From NCBI GenBank assembly GCA_002305545.1, contig DBRG01000014.1, forward strand, positions 1-64,000: a stretch of 64,000 nucleotides of DNA, in the 5' to 3' direction. The notes beneath the pieces were generated by a model. The model saw only the letters and a list, made by a program, of their open reading frames with translations, had not been told where the DNA came from and did not search any database. The position numbers and the translations under genes are program-made. Positions 15,923-25,765 of the stretch are shown piece by piece (the first letter of the stretch is position 1; every line of letters begins with the position of its first letter). The stretch comes from Bacteroidales bacterium UBA1374 (GTDB lineage: Bacteria > Bacteroidota > Bacteroidia > Bacteroidales > UBA932).

Positions 15923-17397
15923 TAACCCGGATTCTGTTGTGAGCGAACGCCTTCGTTGGCACTCAACTCATCTATTGAAATGGGCAGAATGGTTTTGTAG
16001 AATGTCCGGTCAATGGTTTTTTCACGGTGAGTTATCACTACCATGGGGTATATAAAATCATCGTTAAAGGTAATGGTCTTGTTCAGACGCATCATGTCAA
16101 AAAAGCGATGACCTTCTGCGAACAGTTCCTTGCTCCTTTCGTCCAGTATCATGTCAGAAGTAATGGTCGTAGCGGTTGCCGGAGTCAGGGTGGGAGAGCG
16201 CTTGCGGATGGCGTTCAGATAAGTGACCGCCTTATCCTTGCTGTTCGAATTCAGGGCAGCCTCTGCTGCTATCAGGTAGATCTCGGACAAACGGATCACC
16301 TTGATGTTCACAGCCGTTGCAGAACCTTTACCGTCACCGGCAAAATCAGTGCTTCCACTGTATTTGTAACAGGAACCAAAACGGTATACCTCGGTATCTT
16401 TATAAGATTCATCGTAGTCCATGATGCCCCAGCGTATGTCTTCCGGATCCTGGTTCATCCTTTCAAGCCAGTAATCGCTGGCCATGAACCAGCCCATAGC
16501 CGAGGTAGAACCGTGACCAAGGCGGCGCAGGTAAAAGCTCAGCGAGCCGGATCCCAGGTCAGATTCACCCTGAAGCATGGCCAGTTCAAATATCGATTCG
16601 GTATTGAACTGGTTAGTCCATGAGCTGACCCAATTTTCATTGGTGTACAGGGTGTATACCTTGGAATTGATGATCTCTTCTGCAGCGGCCAGGGCACCAC
16701 CCCAGTTTTCCATATACAGGTAAACGCGGGCCAGGATAGCCCTGTTGGCATAGTAATTTATGTACCCGTTGGTCTTTGTCTTGTTCAACAGGGGGGCTCC
16801 GTCAGTAAGGTCTTTCACGATCTGTGTGTAGACTTGTTCCACGGTGGCCCTTGAGGGCTGCGATGAAGCATCAAGGGGTTCCAGTGTAAGGGGAACACCC
16901 AGGGATGTTTTATCCATGTTGTAGGGTTTTCCGTACAGCCTTACCAGGTCAAAATACATCAGGGCGCGCAGGGTAAGTGCCTGTCCTTTATATACCAGCA
17001 AGGCACTGGTGGAATTGCCTGCGTCCTCTATCTTCTGGATATTGACAAGCAGGTTGTTAACCTGGGCCAGGCAGTGGTAGATCTGGCTCCAATAACCGGA
17101 ATAGGAGTTTGATGAGGCAGAGTGGTTGAAGGTATACAAAGCGTCCAGACCCCTGCCTTGGGAACGAAGCGCAAAATCACCACCCTTGGCATCGCCGTAC
17201 ATGATAAAGTTACGTCCGTAGTAGTTGGAGGATGTCATCTTGCTCATAATTCCGTTCATGATCACTTTGGCGTCGGCCGCTGTGGTAATGGACGTTTCGG
17301 CTGCGGCGGAATTGCTGGGTTTTACATCCAGGAATCCTTCACAAGACATGGTCAGAACAACGCAAATTGCTGCCAGTAATATATTTATCTTTTTCAT
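15919..17397 (-). CDS. susD: SusD/RagB family nutrient-binding lipoprotein
   Basis: This is the surface glycan- or peptide-binding lid of a SusCD importer. The lipoprotein signal is MKKINILLAAICVVLTMSC (Cys19) followed by EGFLDVKPS, the standard mature SusD start. Helical TPR-like repeats run through the middle (QALTLRALMYFDLVRLYGKP). The C-terminal part holds the family motifs LSEIYLIAAEA and LDERSKELFAEGHRFFDMMR. At 492 residues it is normal length. It lies 19 bases downstream of its susC. No glycosidase or regulator adjoins the pair, so the substrate is open. The divergent neighbour is a histidine-degradation operon. Confidence 0.93.
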   Translation of the reverse strand: MKKINILLAAICVVLTMSCEGFLDVKPSNSAAAETSITTAADAKVIMNGIMSKMTSSNYYGRNFIMYGDAKGGDFALRSQGRGLDALYTFNHSASSNSYSGYWSQIYHCLAQVNNLLVNIQKIEDAGNSTSALLVYKGQALTLRALMYFDLVRLYGKPYNMDKTSLGVPLTLEPLDASSQPSRATVEQVYTQIVKDLTDGAPLLNKTKTNGYINYYANRAILARVYLYMENWGGALAAAEEIINSKVYTLYTNENWVSSWTNQFNTESIFELAMLQGESDLGSGSLSFYLRRLGHGSTSAMGWFMASDYWLERMNQDPEDIRWGIMDYDESYKDTEVYRFGSCYKYSGSTDFAGDGKGSATAVNIKVIRLSEIYLIAAEAALNSNSKDKAVTYLNAIRKRSPTLTPATATTITSDMILDERSKELFAEGHRFFDMMRLNKTITFNDDFIYPMVVITHREKTIDRTFYKTILPISIDELSANEGVRSQQNPGY

Positions 17398-17416
17398 AGT
17401 GTTGTTCAGTTAATCG

Positions 17417-20400
17417 TTAAAAACTAAATTCCAGGCCGAAGGTGAAGGTCTTGCCCAGGGGAATTTCCCATCCCCTGGATCCATATTCGTTCACTTCGGG
17501 GTCGTATTCCTTATGAGCTGCGAGTGTCCACAGGTTGGTCCCGTTGAAGAATATCCTGGCGTTCTGGATACTGATCTTGCTGGTCCAGGCACGGGGCAGG
17601 GTATAGGAAAGTGTTACATTCTTCAGTCTCAGGTAGTCGGCAGGGTTCATATGGCGGCTGCTCTTCTGGTTCACATCTTCCATGTCAATGGCAATACGCT
17701 GTGGGTATTTTGCGGTCTTGTTTTCCGGAGTCCAGCGGTTGTCATAGCAATACTGTGACATGATACGTTCCCAGTAATAACCATCGTCATTAACGTCACG
17801 ACCAACAGCATTGTAAGTGTATCCTCCGATCTTGTATACAAAATTCAAGGCAATGCTGAGTCCTTTCCAGCTCAGGTTAGTGGCAAATCCTCCAAAGAAA
17901 TCAGGATGGGCGTCGCCCAGGATCACTTCATCGGCGTCGGAGTAATTGTAGGTTGCCGGACGTCCATCAACCGTAAGATCGGGCTGCGAATCGTTGTTCA
18001 GGAACCAGACATTCTTCCCGGTCTCATCTTCAACTCCGGCCCATTCAAGGCCGTACAGGGACAGGGTGGACTCGCCTTCACGGTAAACGAACTTGGCGCG
18101 GGCATCTCCCCCGGTGGGATCATACCAGTAAATATCCTTGCCGCCATAAAGTTTGGTTACAGTAGAACGGATCCAGGACCCCGTCAGACTGGCACTCCAT
18201 GTCAGGTCTGCTGTGCGGATGATATCGCCGCTCAATTCAATTTCCACACCATGGTTATTGATCTCTCCAATGTTCTTCAGGGTAGAGCTGAATCCAGTAA
18301 CTGTAGAGATGGGAACGCTTTGCAGCAGGTCTTTGGAGTCCCTGTTGAAATACTCAACAGTTCCGTTCAGACGGTTGTTAAACAACCCGAACTCCAGGGC
18401 AGCGTTCCAGGTGTAGCTGGTTTCCCAGGACAGGTTGGCATCGGCAATGTTGGCCACGCCACCACCCGGATCTTCCATGTACTTGTTACCATAGGAGGTC
18501 AGGGCACGCCATCCGTAGTTGCTTGAGGGAAGCGTTCCGTTCACACCGTAGGAACCTCTCAGACGCAGGTTGCTTATCATGGTTATGTCTTTCATGAAAG
18601 CCTCGTTGTTGATCCTCCAGGAACCGGCAACTGACCAGAAGTTCCCCCAGCGGGTGTTGGAGCCCAGGCGTGAGGATCCGTCACGGCGGAATGACCCGGA
18701 CAGGTAATAACGTCCGTCATAGCTGTATTCGGCACGTGATAGGAAGGATAACATGGTACTGCCCCAATAGTAGGCATTGGCATCCAGAACCCCGGCGGTG
18801 GCCACCGTATGCAGGGCGCTGGTAGGCAGATTTGTTCCGGAAGAACGCTGGAAGTCAGTCTGGTTGTCTTCTGCTTCCCATCCCACTAGTACATTCACAA
18901 TGTGTTTGTCCGCAAATTCCTTATCGTAATTCAATGTGGTGGACGATACGATCTTCTGTACATTGGTGGACATTTCGTGTACCTGTCCCTTGACACTGGA
19001 AGCGCTAAAGTGGTTTGCGCTGTAGTAGATGTGGTCCCTTGTCTGCGTGTTGTCGTATGACAGGACTGATTTCAATACCAGTTCCGGCATGAACTTCACG
19101 GTCAGTGTCTCATTGGCTGACAAACGCAGCACATTGGATTCGTTTTCCCATTCATTGTTATAATAGACCTGGTTGTAGGCATAACTTCCGTAACGGGCGG
19201 TCCAGGGATCCCCTGTCTTGTAGTCTGTGGGCCAGTAGAGGGGCCACAACAGGTTGCGTGACTGCATGAAGTAATTGGCTCCTGTGCTGCGGGTATCGTT
19301 GAATCCGTGCTGCACGTTCTTGGAAATGTTCACGTTGGTGCTGAATTCAACGAGCCTGCCCACTTTCTGGTTCACGTTCACGCGGCCGGCTATACGGCTG
19401 AAGTCGTTGACCGTGCTACGTCCCTGATCCTTGGTATAGGAAAGAGATGAATAATAGCTGGTTCTGTCGCTGGCACCGCTCACAGACAGGTCGTATGTCT
19501 GGTAAATAGCCGTGCGGAACAGGACATCGTCCCAGTTATAGTATTTACCTTCCCTGTTTTCCTGTCCATCGGTCATTCCCAGTATTTTCAGGGAATTCAC
19601 CGTGTTATCGTCGGCCGTGAAATAGTACCCGTGTTTGTTAAAACGCTTGTTTAACTGAGACAGGGCAGATTTACTGGAGGCCTCGTCGGATTTGCCGTCG
19701 TATTTTCCGGCATTCCAGAAGTTTTCATAATAAAGTTCAACCTGTTGCTCGGGGCTTGCAATGTCAAAGTTAACGGTAGCAAAAGAGGGTGTGAGCCCTA
19801 CAGATGCTTTGAAATTGACCACAGGTCTTCCCAGGCGTCCGGTCTTGGTTGTCACCAGAATGACCCCGTTGGCAGCGCGCGAACCGTATAGTGCAGAAGC
19901 GGCGGCGTCTTTTAGAACGGTGATTGATTCAATGTCCTGGGGATTGAGTGTGCTCATCACGTTGTTTGTGGCATAGATGTAGCCGCTCATTTGCCCGGTG
20001 TCCCCCGAAACCACGGGAACCCCGTCAATAACGTAAAGCGGTTCATTCGAGGCGTTCATGGATCCGATACCGCGTACACGAATGCTCGAAACGGCACCTG
20101 CCTGGCCGGAATTGGTCGTGATCTGCATACCGGCCACTTTCCCGTTCAGGGCGTTTTCAAAGGATAGGGTGGGGACGTCTTTTATGGCGTCGGATTTAAC
20201 CACAGAAGCAGCCCCGGTATAGGTTCCTTTTCTGGCTGTTCCGTAAGCCACCACCATGACCTCTTCCAATGCCAGGGCATCCGGATTCATGGTGATATTT
20301 AGAACACTCCTTCCTTCCACAGGTACCTGGATGGTTGTAAAGCCGACATAGGACAAGACAAGAATTGCATCCGAAGGACATCTTTCGATCACAAAATTCC

Positions 20401-20569
20401 CGTCGATATCGGTATTGGTTCCGAGGCCTCTTTCCCCCTGGATCAGGATGGTCACAAAGGGAAGTGGAGAACCGTCTTCTGAAGATGTTACCTTGCCGGT
20501 AACCCGCGATTGCGCAAAAGCAGCAGTTGTAATCAACACTGCCAGCACAAATAATAAAGATTTCTTCAT
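17417..20569 (-). CDS. susC: SusC/RagA TonB-dependent outer-membrane transporter
   Basis: The signal peptide covers residues 1-19 (AAFA-QS). A carboxypeptidase-regulatory-like beta-sandwich (about 22-100) precedes the SusC box (EVMVVAYGTARKG, about residues 105-117), then the plug with IRVRGIGSMNASNEPLYVIDG. A 22-strand barrel ends in TFGLEFSF. The length of 1050 is typical. It forms an importer with the SusD protein encoded 19 bases downstream. A -7 box at 20626-20633 gives a leader of roughly 50 bases. No dedicated sensor is nearby, so control may be by an ECF sigma or global factor elsewhere. Confidence 0.93.
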   Translation of the reverse strand: MKKSLLFVLAVLITTAAFAQSRVTGKVTSSEDGSPLPFVTILIQGERGLGTNTDIDGNFVIERCPSDAILVLSYVGFTTIQVPVEGRSVLNITMNPDALALEEVMVVAYGTARKGTYTGAASVVKSDAIKDVPTLSFENALNGKVAGMQITTNSGQAGAVSSIRVRGIGSMNASNEPLYVIDGVPVVSGDTGQMSGYIYATNNVMSTLNPQDIESITVLKDAAASALYGSRAANGVILVTTKTGRLGRPVVNFKASVGLTPSFATVNFDIASPEQQVELYYENFWNAGKYDGKSDEASSKSALSQLNKRFNKHGYYFTADDNTVNSLKILGMTDGQENREGKYYNWDDVLFRTAIYQTYDLSVSGASDRTSYYSSLSYTKDQGRSTVNDFSRIAGRVNVNQKVGRLVEFSTNVNISKNVQHGFNDTRSTGANYFMQSRNLLWPLYWPTDYKTGDPWTARYGSYAYNQVYYNNEWENESNVLRLSANETLTVKFMPELVLKSVLSYDNTQTRDHIYYSANHFSASSVKGQVHEMSTNVQKIVSSTTLNYDKEFADKHIVNVLVGWEAEDNQTDFQRSSGTNLPTSALHTVATAGVLDANAYYWGSTMLSFLSRAEYSYDGRYYLSGSFRRDGSSRLGSNTRWGNFWSVAGSWRINNEAFMKDITMISNLRLRGSYGVNGTLPSSNYGWRALTSYGNKYMEDPGGGVANIADANLSWETSYTWNAALEFGLFNNRLNGTVEYFNRDSKDLLQSVPISTVTGFSSTLKNIGEINNHGVEIELSGDIIRTADLTWSASLTGSWIRSTVTKLYGGKDIYWYDPTGGDARAKFVYREGESTLSLYGLEWAGVEDETGKNVWFLNNDSQPDLTVDGRPATYNYSDADEVILGDAHPDFFGGFATNLSWKGLSIALNFVYKIGGYTYNAVGRDVNDDGYYWERIMSQYCYDNRWTPENKTAKYPQRIAIDMEDVNQKSSRHMNPADYLRLKNVTLSYTLPRAWTSKISIQNARIFFNGTNLWTLAAHKEYDPEVNEYGSRGWEIPLGKTFTFGLEFSF

Positions 20570-20625
20570 GAAAATTTGGTTAGGTTAGTAATTATGGTTT
20601 AAAATAAGTAACGATGCTCGGGAGA

Positions 20626-20633
20626 CAAAGATA
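20626..20633 (-). promoter_or_regulatory. -7 promoter box for susC-susD
   Basis: The minus strand reads TATCTTTG, 56 bases before the ATG at 20569. It lies back to back with the hut promoter in a 154-base intergenic region. Confidence 0.55.
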
Positions 20634-20690
20634 AGAAACTAAATTTTTCCGGCAATAGACTGATTCCTTTTAATTCTTGGTAAAATAAGG

Positions 20691-20698
20691 TAATTTTG
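20691..20698 (+). promoter_or_regulatory. -7 promoter box for the hut operon
   Basis: TAATTTTG fits TAnnTTTG and ends 25 bases before the hutH ATG. A TTG lies in the expected -33 region near 20675. Confidence 0.5.
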
Positions 20699-20723
20699 TT
20701 TCGATATATTAATAAAAAACCTT

Positions 20724-22217
20724 ATGCACATCCATACTGTCAGTCCTTCCCCGATAGGAACCGGGATCCCGGAAAGAGTCATCAACGGGGAAATTCGCCT
20801 GGAGCTGTCCGAAGAATCACGCCAATTGATTGATCAATGCCGCAAATATCTTGATAAGAAGGTGCGCAATTCATCAGATTTGATTTATGGTGTCAACACA
20901 GGCTTCGGGGGATTGCACAATGTTGCAGTGGGAAATAAAGACCTTGAGCGGTTACAGAACAACCTGGTCATGTCCCATGCCTGCGGAATGGGTCCCCAGG
21001 TGCCCGAAGTGATTGTACGCCTTATGCTCTTTCTCAAAATCAGGTCTCTCTCATATGGTTATTCGGGGGTACAGCTCAAAACGGTGGAACGCCTGGTGGA
21101 CTTTTTCAACCTTGGGGTAACCCCGGTCGTTTATGAACAAGGTTCACTGGGGGCTTCGGGTGACCTGGCTCCCCTGGCACACCTGGCGCTGCCCCTGATA
21201 GGGTTGGGAGAGGTGGACTTCAGGGGTCAGCGGATTACGGGCAGCGAACTGAACCGGCAAATGGGCTGGGAGCCTGTTGCATTGCAATCCAAAGAAGGGC
21301 TTGCCCTGCTTAACGGAACCCAGTTCATGTGTGCCTTCGGATTGTGGTGTCTTGTGCAAGCTCAAAGACTTGCAGACCAGGCAGATATGATCTGCGCCCT
21401 GTCTCTGGACGCATACGATGGAAGGCCCGAACCTTTTACCAAAGAAGTGCATCAGATCAGGCCTCATGCCGGGCAGGCCGCTTCGGCCGCACTAATCAGG
21501 GAATGCCTGGAGGGGAGCGAACTGGCACAACGGCACAAGGAGCACGTCCAGGATCCGTACTCGTTCCGTTGTGCGCCGCAAGTGCACGGAGCCACCAGGG
21601 ATTGTATTGAATATGTATCCAGGGTGATGACCACAGAAATGAACTCGGCCACAGACAATCCCACCATATTTCCTGCGCTGGACAAGATCGTCTCGGCCGG
21701 AAATTTTCACGGACAACCCCTGGCTCTGGCTCTGGATTTTCTGGCTATAGCCGTGGCGGAACTGGGAAGCATATCTGAACGAAGGATCAACCAGCTGGTT
21801 CTGGGAAAAAGGGGATTACCCCCATTCCTGGTGGCAAGGCCCGGACTCAACAGCGGATTCATGATCCCGCAGTATACCGCAGCCTCCATCGTCAGCCGGA
21901 ACAAACAATTGTGTACGCCCTGTTGTGTGGATTCCATAGATTCCTCACAGGCCCAGGAAGACCATGTAAGCATGGGAGCCAATTCGGCACTCAAGTGTTA
22001 CTCTGTGGTAAACAATGTGCGACAGGTGCTGGCGATAGAATTATTCAATGCCGCGCAGGCCCTGGAGTTCAGAAGACCCTCACGAACCTCTGCCCGGCTG
22101 GAACAACTGGTGGCCGAATTCCGCAAACATGTACCCTTTATTGAAGACGATACTACCATGTACCCGCACATGCACAAGGCAGATAATTTTTTAAAAGATG
22201 AATGGCATTTTAATTGA
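20724..22217 (+). CDS. hutH: Histidine ammonia-lyase
   Basis: HutH converts L-histidine to urocanate and ammonia in the cytosol. The MIO cofactor triad is A144-S145-G146 in GSLGASGDLAPLAHL. The active-site Tyr loop (VNTGFGGL), the QxxYS-like block (VQDPYSFRCAPQVHG) and the ATDNP block match the family. The length (497) is normal for HutH and fits it better than tyrosine ammonia-lyases of pigment clusters. The adjoining hutI and ftcD confirm the pathway. The next gene begins 20 bases before its stop. Confidence 0.94.
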   Translation: MHIHTVSPSPIGTGIPERVINGEIRLELSEESRQLIDQCRKYLDKKVRNSSDLIYGVNTGFGGLHNVAVGNKDLERLQNNLVMSHACGMGPQVPEVIVRLMLFLKIRSLSYGYSGVQLKTVERLVDFFNLGVTPVVYEQGSLGASGDLAPLAHLALPLIGLGEVDFRGQRITGSELNRQMGWEPVALQSKEGLALLNGTQFMCAFGLWCLVQAQRLADQADMICALSLDAYDGRPEPFTKEVHQIRPHAGQAASAALIRECLEGSELAQRHKEHVQDPYSFRCAPQVHGATRDCIEYVSRVMTTEMNSATDNPTIFPALDKIVSAGNFHGQPLALALDFLAIAVAELGSISERRINQLVLGKRGLPPFLVARPGLNSGFMIPQYTAASIVSRNKQLCTPCCVDSIDSSQAQEDHVSMGANSALKCYSVVNNVRQVLAIELFNAAQALEFRRPSRTSARLEQLVAEFRKHVPFIEDDTTMYPHMHKADNFLKDEWHFN

Positions 22218-23463
22218 AAATATACGGCAGCTGGTACAGGTCAGAGAGAGTCCGGAGGATAATCCCTCTTTTTGCACTGGACAGATGATGAACCGCCTGC
22301 CGTACATCGAAAATGCCTGGATTTTCATCCGGAACGGGGTGATTGACGGATTCGGCCCCATGGACAGTAATCCCTACCGTGAAGACATACCTCTCGGAAC
22401 CACGGTCATTGATGCCACCGGAAAATGTGTTTTTCCTTCCTTTTGTGATTGCCATACACATATTGTTTATGCCGGGAGCCGGGAACAGGAATTCTCGGAT
22501 AAAATACGCGGATTGTCTTATAAGGAAATAGCGGCACGCGGAGGTGGCATTCTCAATTCCGCCCGCCTGTTGCGTGAAACATCAGAAGAAGAGCTTTACC
22601 AACAAAGCCTCGCAAGGGCAAAGGAGTTGATTTGTTTTGGCACCGGCGCCGTTGAAATTAAAAGCGGCTATGGATTGACCGTTGAGGACGAATTGAAAAT
22701 GCTGCGTGTCATCAGAAGGATAGAGCAGGAGACTCCCCTGACGGTCAGGGCAACCTTCCTGGGTGCGCATGCGGTTCCGGAACAGTATAAGGGGAACCAG
22801 TCCGGATATGTAGACCTGATCATAGAAGAAATGATCCCCAGGGTAGCTGAAGAAAAACTGGCCCGGTATGTGGATGTGTTTTGTGAAACAGGCTTCTTTA
22901 CAGTTAAGGAAACAGAAAGAATCTTCACGGCAGCCCTCAGGCACGGATTGCGGCCCAGGATCCACGCCAACCAGATGGATTTTTCCGGCGGGGTGCAGGT
23001 AGCCGTGGATTACGGGGCCATATCGGCAGATCACCTGGAACACACAGGACCGCAGGAATGGGACACTTTAGCCGGGTCTGACACCATGCCTGTGCTCCTT
23101 CCCGGGGCCACCTTTTTCCTGGAAATGGAATACGCCCGTGCCAGGGAAATGATAGACCGCGGGCTTCCCGTTGCCCTGGCGACCAACTATAATCCAGGGT
23201 CCTGTCCGGCCGGAAACATGCAGTTTATGATGACCCTGGCCTGCCTGAAAATGAAAATGACCCCCGAGGAAGCCATCAATGCAGCCACCCTGAACGGGGC
23301 GCATGCCATGGATCTGTCGTATTCGCTCGGATCCATAACGTTGGGCAAGAAGGCCAATGTGTTTATCACGGCCCCTATGCCCTCGTATGAATATTTTGCC
23401 TATGCCTTTACCAGTCCTTTGGTGGAGACAATCATTTTAAACGGAAAAATTACAAAGACATGA
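22198..23463 (+). CDS. hutI: Imidazolonepropionase
   Basis: HutI opens 4-imidazolone-5-propionate to N-formimino-L-glutamate. It is an amidohydrolase with the metal motif CDCHTH (about residues 82-87), later His ligands in FLGAHAVP and IHANQMD, and ALATNYNPGSCPAGNMQ near residue 325. At 421 residues it is full length. It overlaps hutH by 20 bases and the following MBL gene by an ATGA junction, so it is translationally coupled on both sides. Its substrate comes from urocanase, whose gene is absent here. Confidence 0.94.
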   Translation: MNGILIENIRQLVQVRESPEDNPSFCTGQMMNRLPYIENAWIFIRNGVIDGFGPMDSNPYREDIPLGTTVIDATGKCVFPSFCDCHTHIVYAGSREQEFSDKIRGLSYKEIAARGGGILNSARLLRETSEEELYQQSLARAKELICFGTGAVEIKSGYGLTVEDELKMLRVIRRIEQETPLTVRATFLGAHAVPEQYKGNQSGYVDLIIEEMIPRVAEEKLARYVDVFCETGFFTVKETERIFTAALRHGLRPRIHANQMDFSGGVQVAVDYGAISADHLEHTGPQEWDTLAGSDTMPVLLPGATFFLEMEYARAREMIDRGLPVALATNYNPGSCPAGNMQFMMTLACLKMKMTPEEAINAATLNGAHAMDLSYSLGSITLGKKANVFITAPMPSYEYFAYAFTSPLVETIILNGKITKT

Positions 23464-24119
23464 TTTTTACATTAGCACAACAATTTTCAACTTTATTGGG
23501 TTTGCTTACCATTATCCCTACAGGTCACGGAGCCGTATGCTTAAAACTGGAAAACAAGATCATTTATATCGATCCGTATTCCCAGACCACCGATTATACC
23601 GGTTATCCCAAGGCAGATATCATTTTCTTTACCCATGACCATTATGACCATTACGACACTTTGGCCCTGAAGCACCTGGTAACCCCAGAAACCGTTTTCG
23701 TGGGCCCGCCCTGCATGGAAGAACACCTGACATTGGAAAAGACAATGAAAAACGGGGATTCCTACCGGTGGGAAAATATTGAAATCCTGGCTGTTCCGGC
23801 CTATAATATCCTTAATAAAAGGCCCGATGGCCAGCCATTCCACCCCAAAGGATACGGGAACGGTTATGTGTTTACTTTCGGGAATGTTAAAGTATATATT
23901 TCCGGAGACACAGAATTGATTCCCGAAATGGATAACCTGGGACCCATAGATGTGGCCCTGTTAGCCAAAAATTTACCCTATACCATGAGTGACGATCAGT
24001 TCGTTCAGGCTGTAAAAAAGATAGGAGCCCCCATGGTGTACCCGGTACATTATTTTGAACTGGATAAGGCGGCGTTGGAAAAAGCCGTTGGAGAGAAAGT
24101 GAAACTCATTTACGAATAA
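23460..24119 (+). CDS. MBL-fold metal-dependent hydrolase within the hut operon
   Basis: This 219-residue protein has the short metallo-beta-lactamase fold of UlaG/UPF0173-like enzymes. The metal motif is FTHDHYDHYD (about residues 58-67), with a GDTE block near 143 and PVHYFEL near 197. The N-terminus is hydrophobic but has no clear signal peptidase site. It overlaps hutI by 4 bases and is followed 4 bases later by ftcD, so it is fully embedded in the histidine pathway operon. No known step of that pathway needs it. A role in repairing or hydrolysing a side product, or a lactonase activity, is conjecture. Confidence 0.8.
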   Translation: MIFTLAQQFSTLLGLLTIIPTGHGAVCLKLENKIIYIDPYSQTTDYTGYPKADIIFFTHDHYDHYDTLALKHLVTPETVFVGPPCMEEHLTLEKTMKNGDSYRWENIEILAVPAYNILNKRPDGQPFHPKGYGNGYVFTFGNVKVYISGDTELIPEMDNLGPIDVALLAKNLPYTMSDDQFVQAVKKIGAPMVYPVHYFELDKAALEKAVGEKVKLIYE

Positions 24120-24123
24120 TCCT

Positions 24124-25761
24124 ATGAAACGAATCATTGAATGTGTACCCAATTTTTCCGAAGGGAGGGATAAGCAGGTCATTTCCAGGATTGCCGATGT
24201 TATTTCAAGGGTCGAAGGTGTTACCCTGCTCAATGTTGATCCGGGCGAGGCAACAAACCGCACGGTCATGACTTTTGCCGGCACACCTGAAGCCGTTGTG
24301 GAAGCTGCATTTCAAGCCATTAAAACAGCCTCTGAAAACATTGACATGCGAAAACACCACGGCGAGCATCCCCGCATTGGGGCAACAGACGTGTGTCCGC
24401 TCATCCCTGTATCGGGTATAACCATGGAACAGGTTGTAACCTATTCCAGAGACCTGGCACGCAGGGTGGGGGAAGAACTGGATATTCCCGTTTATTGCTA
24501 CGAATCAGCCGCTTATTCTGAAAAACGGAGAAACCTGGCAGTATGCAGGGCTGGAGAATACGAGGGATTGGAGGAAAAACTGAAAGATCCGCTTTGGAAA
24601 CCCGATTTCGGGCCCGCCCGTTACACGGAAAGAACAGCCTCCACCGGACTAACGGTGATAGGAGCCAGGGATTTTCTGATAGCCGTGAATTTCAACCTGA
24701 ACACTACTTCTGTCCGCAGGGCCAACGCAATTGCCTTTGATGTCAGGGAAAAAGGCAGGAAAGTAATGGTCAATGGCCAGGAAACCTGGGAGCCGGGGAC
24801 GTTGAAAGACTGTAAGGCCATCGGATGGTATATCAAAGAGTACGGAATAGCCCAGGTGTCCATGAACATTACAAATATTGCAGTCACCCCGCTTCATGTG
24901 GCTTTTGACGAAGTCTGCGACAAGGCATACAGCCGCGGTATCAGGGTTACAGGAACGGAATTGGTGGGTCTGGTGCCTAAAAGCACCCTGCTGGATGCCG
25001 GCAGGCATTTTCTGCACAAGCAACAACGTTCATCAGGGCTGCCGGAAGAGGAAATCATCAGGATAGCCATAAAGTCCATGGGACTGGACGAGTTGAAGCC
25101 TTTTAACCCGAAGACCAGGGTTCTTGAATACCTGCTGGAAGACAATTCTTCTGAAAAAGGTCTGTGTGACATAACGTGCCGCGAATTTGCCCTGGAGACG
25201 GCCAGCGAATCTCCCGCACCCGGCGGGGGCTCCGTCTCGGCTTATATGGGAGCCCTGGGGGCCTCCCTGGGCACGATGGTGGCCAACCTGTCTTCGCACA
25301 AACGCGGATGGGACGACCAGTGGGAGTATTTTTCACAATGGGCCGAAAAAGGACAAGCGCTGATCGCAGAGCTGCTGCATCTGGTGGAAGAAGACACGCT
25401 TTCCTACAATAAGGTGATGGAGGCCTTCTCCTCGCCTTGTAAGGACGACCTGGAAAAAGCAACCCTGTATGCAGCACAGGTTCCTTTGCAAACAATGAAA
25501 ACATCCCTGTGTGTCTTTGACATCCTGGAGGCGATGATTGAAAAGGGGAACCCCAATTCGGTAACCGATGCCGGTGTGGGTGCATTTGCCGTACTGGGTG
25601 CCGTCAAGGGAGGGTATCTGAATGTGCTCATCAATGTTGGCGGTCTCAGGGATAAGGAAAAGGCCCGTATGCTGAAGGAAGAAGCACAGACACTGCTAGA
25701 CCTTGCCATAGAACGGGAGCATTTACTGTGGGAAAAAGTAAGAAATAAAGTAAAACAATAG
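24124..25761 (+). CDS. ftcD: Bifunctional glutamate formimidoyltransferase / formimidoyl-THF cyclodeaminase
   Basis: Residues about 1-300 are the formiminotransferase (start IECVPNFSEGRD, then HHGEHPRIGATDVCPLIP with the catalytic His region). Residues about 345-540 are the cyclodeaminase (SPAPGGGSVSAYMGALG, helical). The fused order and length (545) match the vertebrate-like FTCD common in Bacteroidota. It moves the formimino group from formiminoglutamate to tetrahydrofolate and releases ammonia, giving 5,10-methenyl-THF and glutamate. This is the final step of the operon and avoids HutF/HutG. It is followed after 4 bases by a secreted nitroreductase. Confidence 0.94.
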   Translation: MKRIIECVPNFSEGRDKQVISRIADVISRVEGVTLLNVDPGEATNRTVMTFAGTPEAVVEAAFQAIKTASENIDMRKHHGEHPRIGATDVCPLIPVSGITMEQVVTYSRDLARRVGEELDIPVYCYESAAYSEKRRNLAVCRAGEYEGLEEKLKDPLWKPDFGPARYTERTASTGLTVIGARDFLIAVNFNLNTTSVRRANAIAFDVREKGRKVMVNGQETWEPGTLKDCKAIGWYIKEYGIAQVSMNITNIAVTPLHVAFDEVCDKAYSRGIRVTGTELVGLVPKSTLLDAGRHFLHKQQRSSGLPEEEIIRIAIKSMGLDELKPFNPKTRVLEYLLEDNSSEKGLCDITCREFALETASESPAPGGGSVSAYMGALGASLGTMVANLSSHKRGWDDQWEYFSQWAEKGQALIAELLHLVEEDTLSYNKVMEAFSSPCKDDLEKATLYAAQVPLQTMKTSLCVFDILEAMIEKGNPNSVTDAGVGAFAVLGAVKGGYLNVLINVGGLRDKEKARMLKEEAQTLLDLAIEREHLLWEKVRNKVKQ

Positions 25762-25765
25762 CATA

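Noticed and set aside
20724..22217. Tyrosine/phenylalanine ammonia-lyase of a pigment cluster
   Set aside because: The immediately coupled hutI and ftcD show that it is histidine ammonia-lyase.
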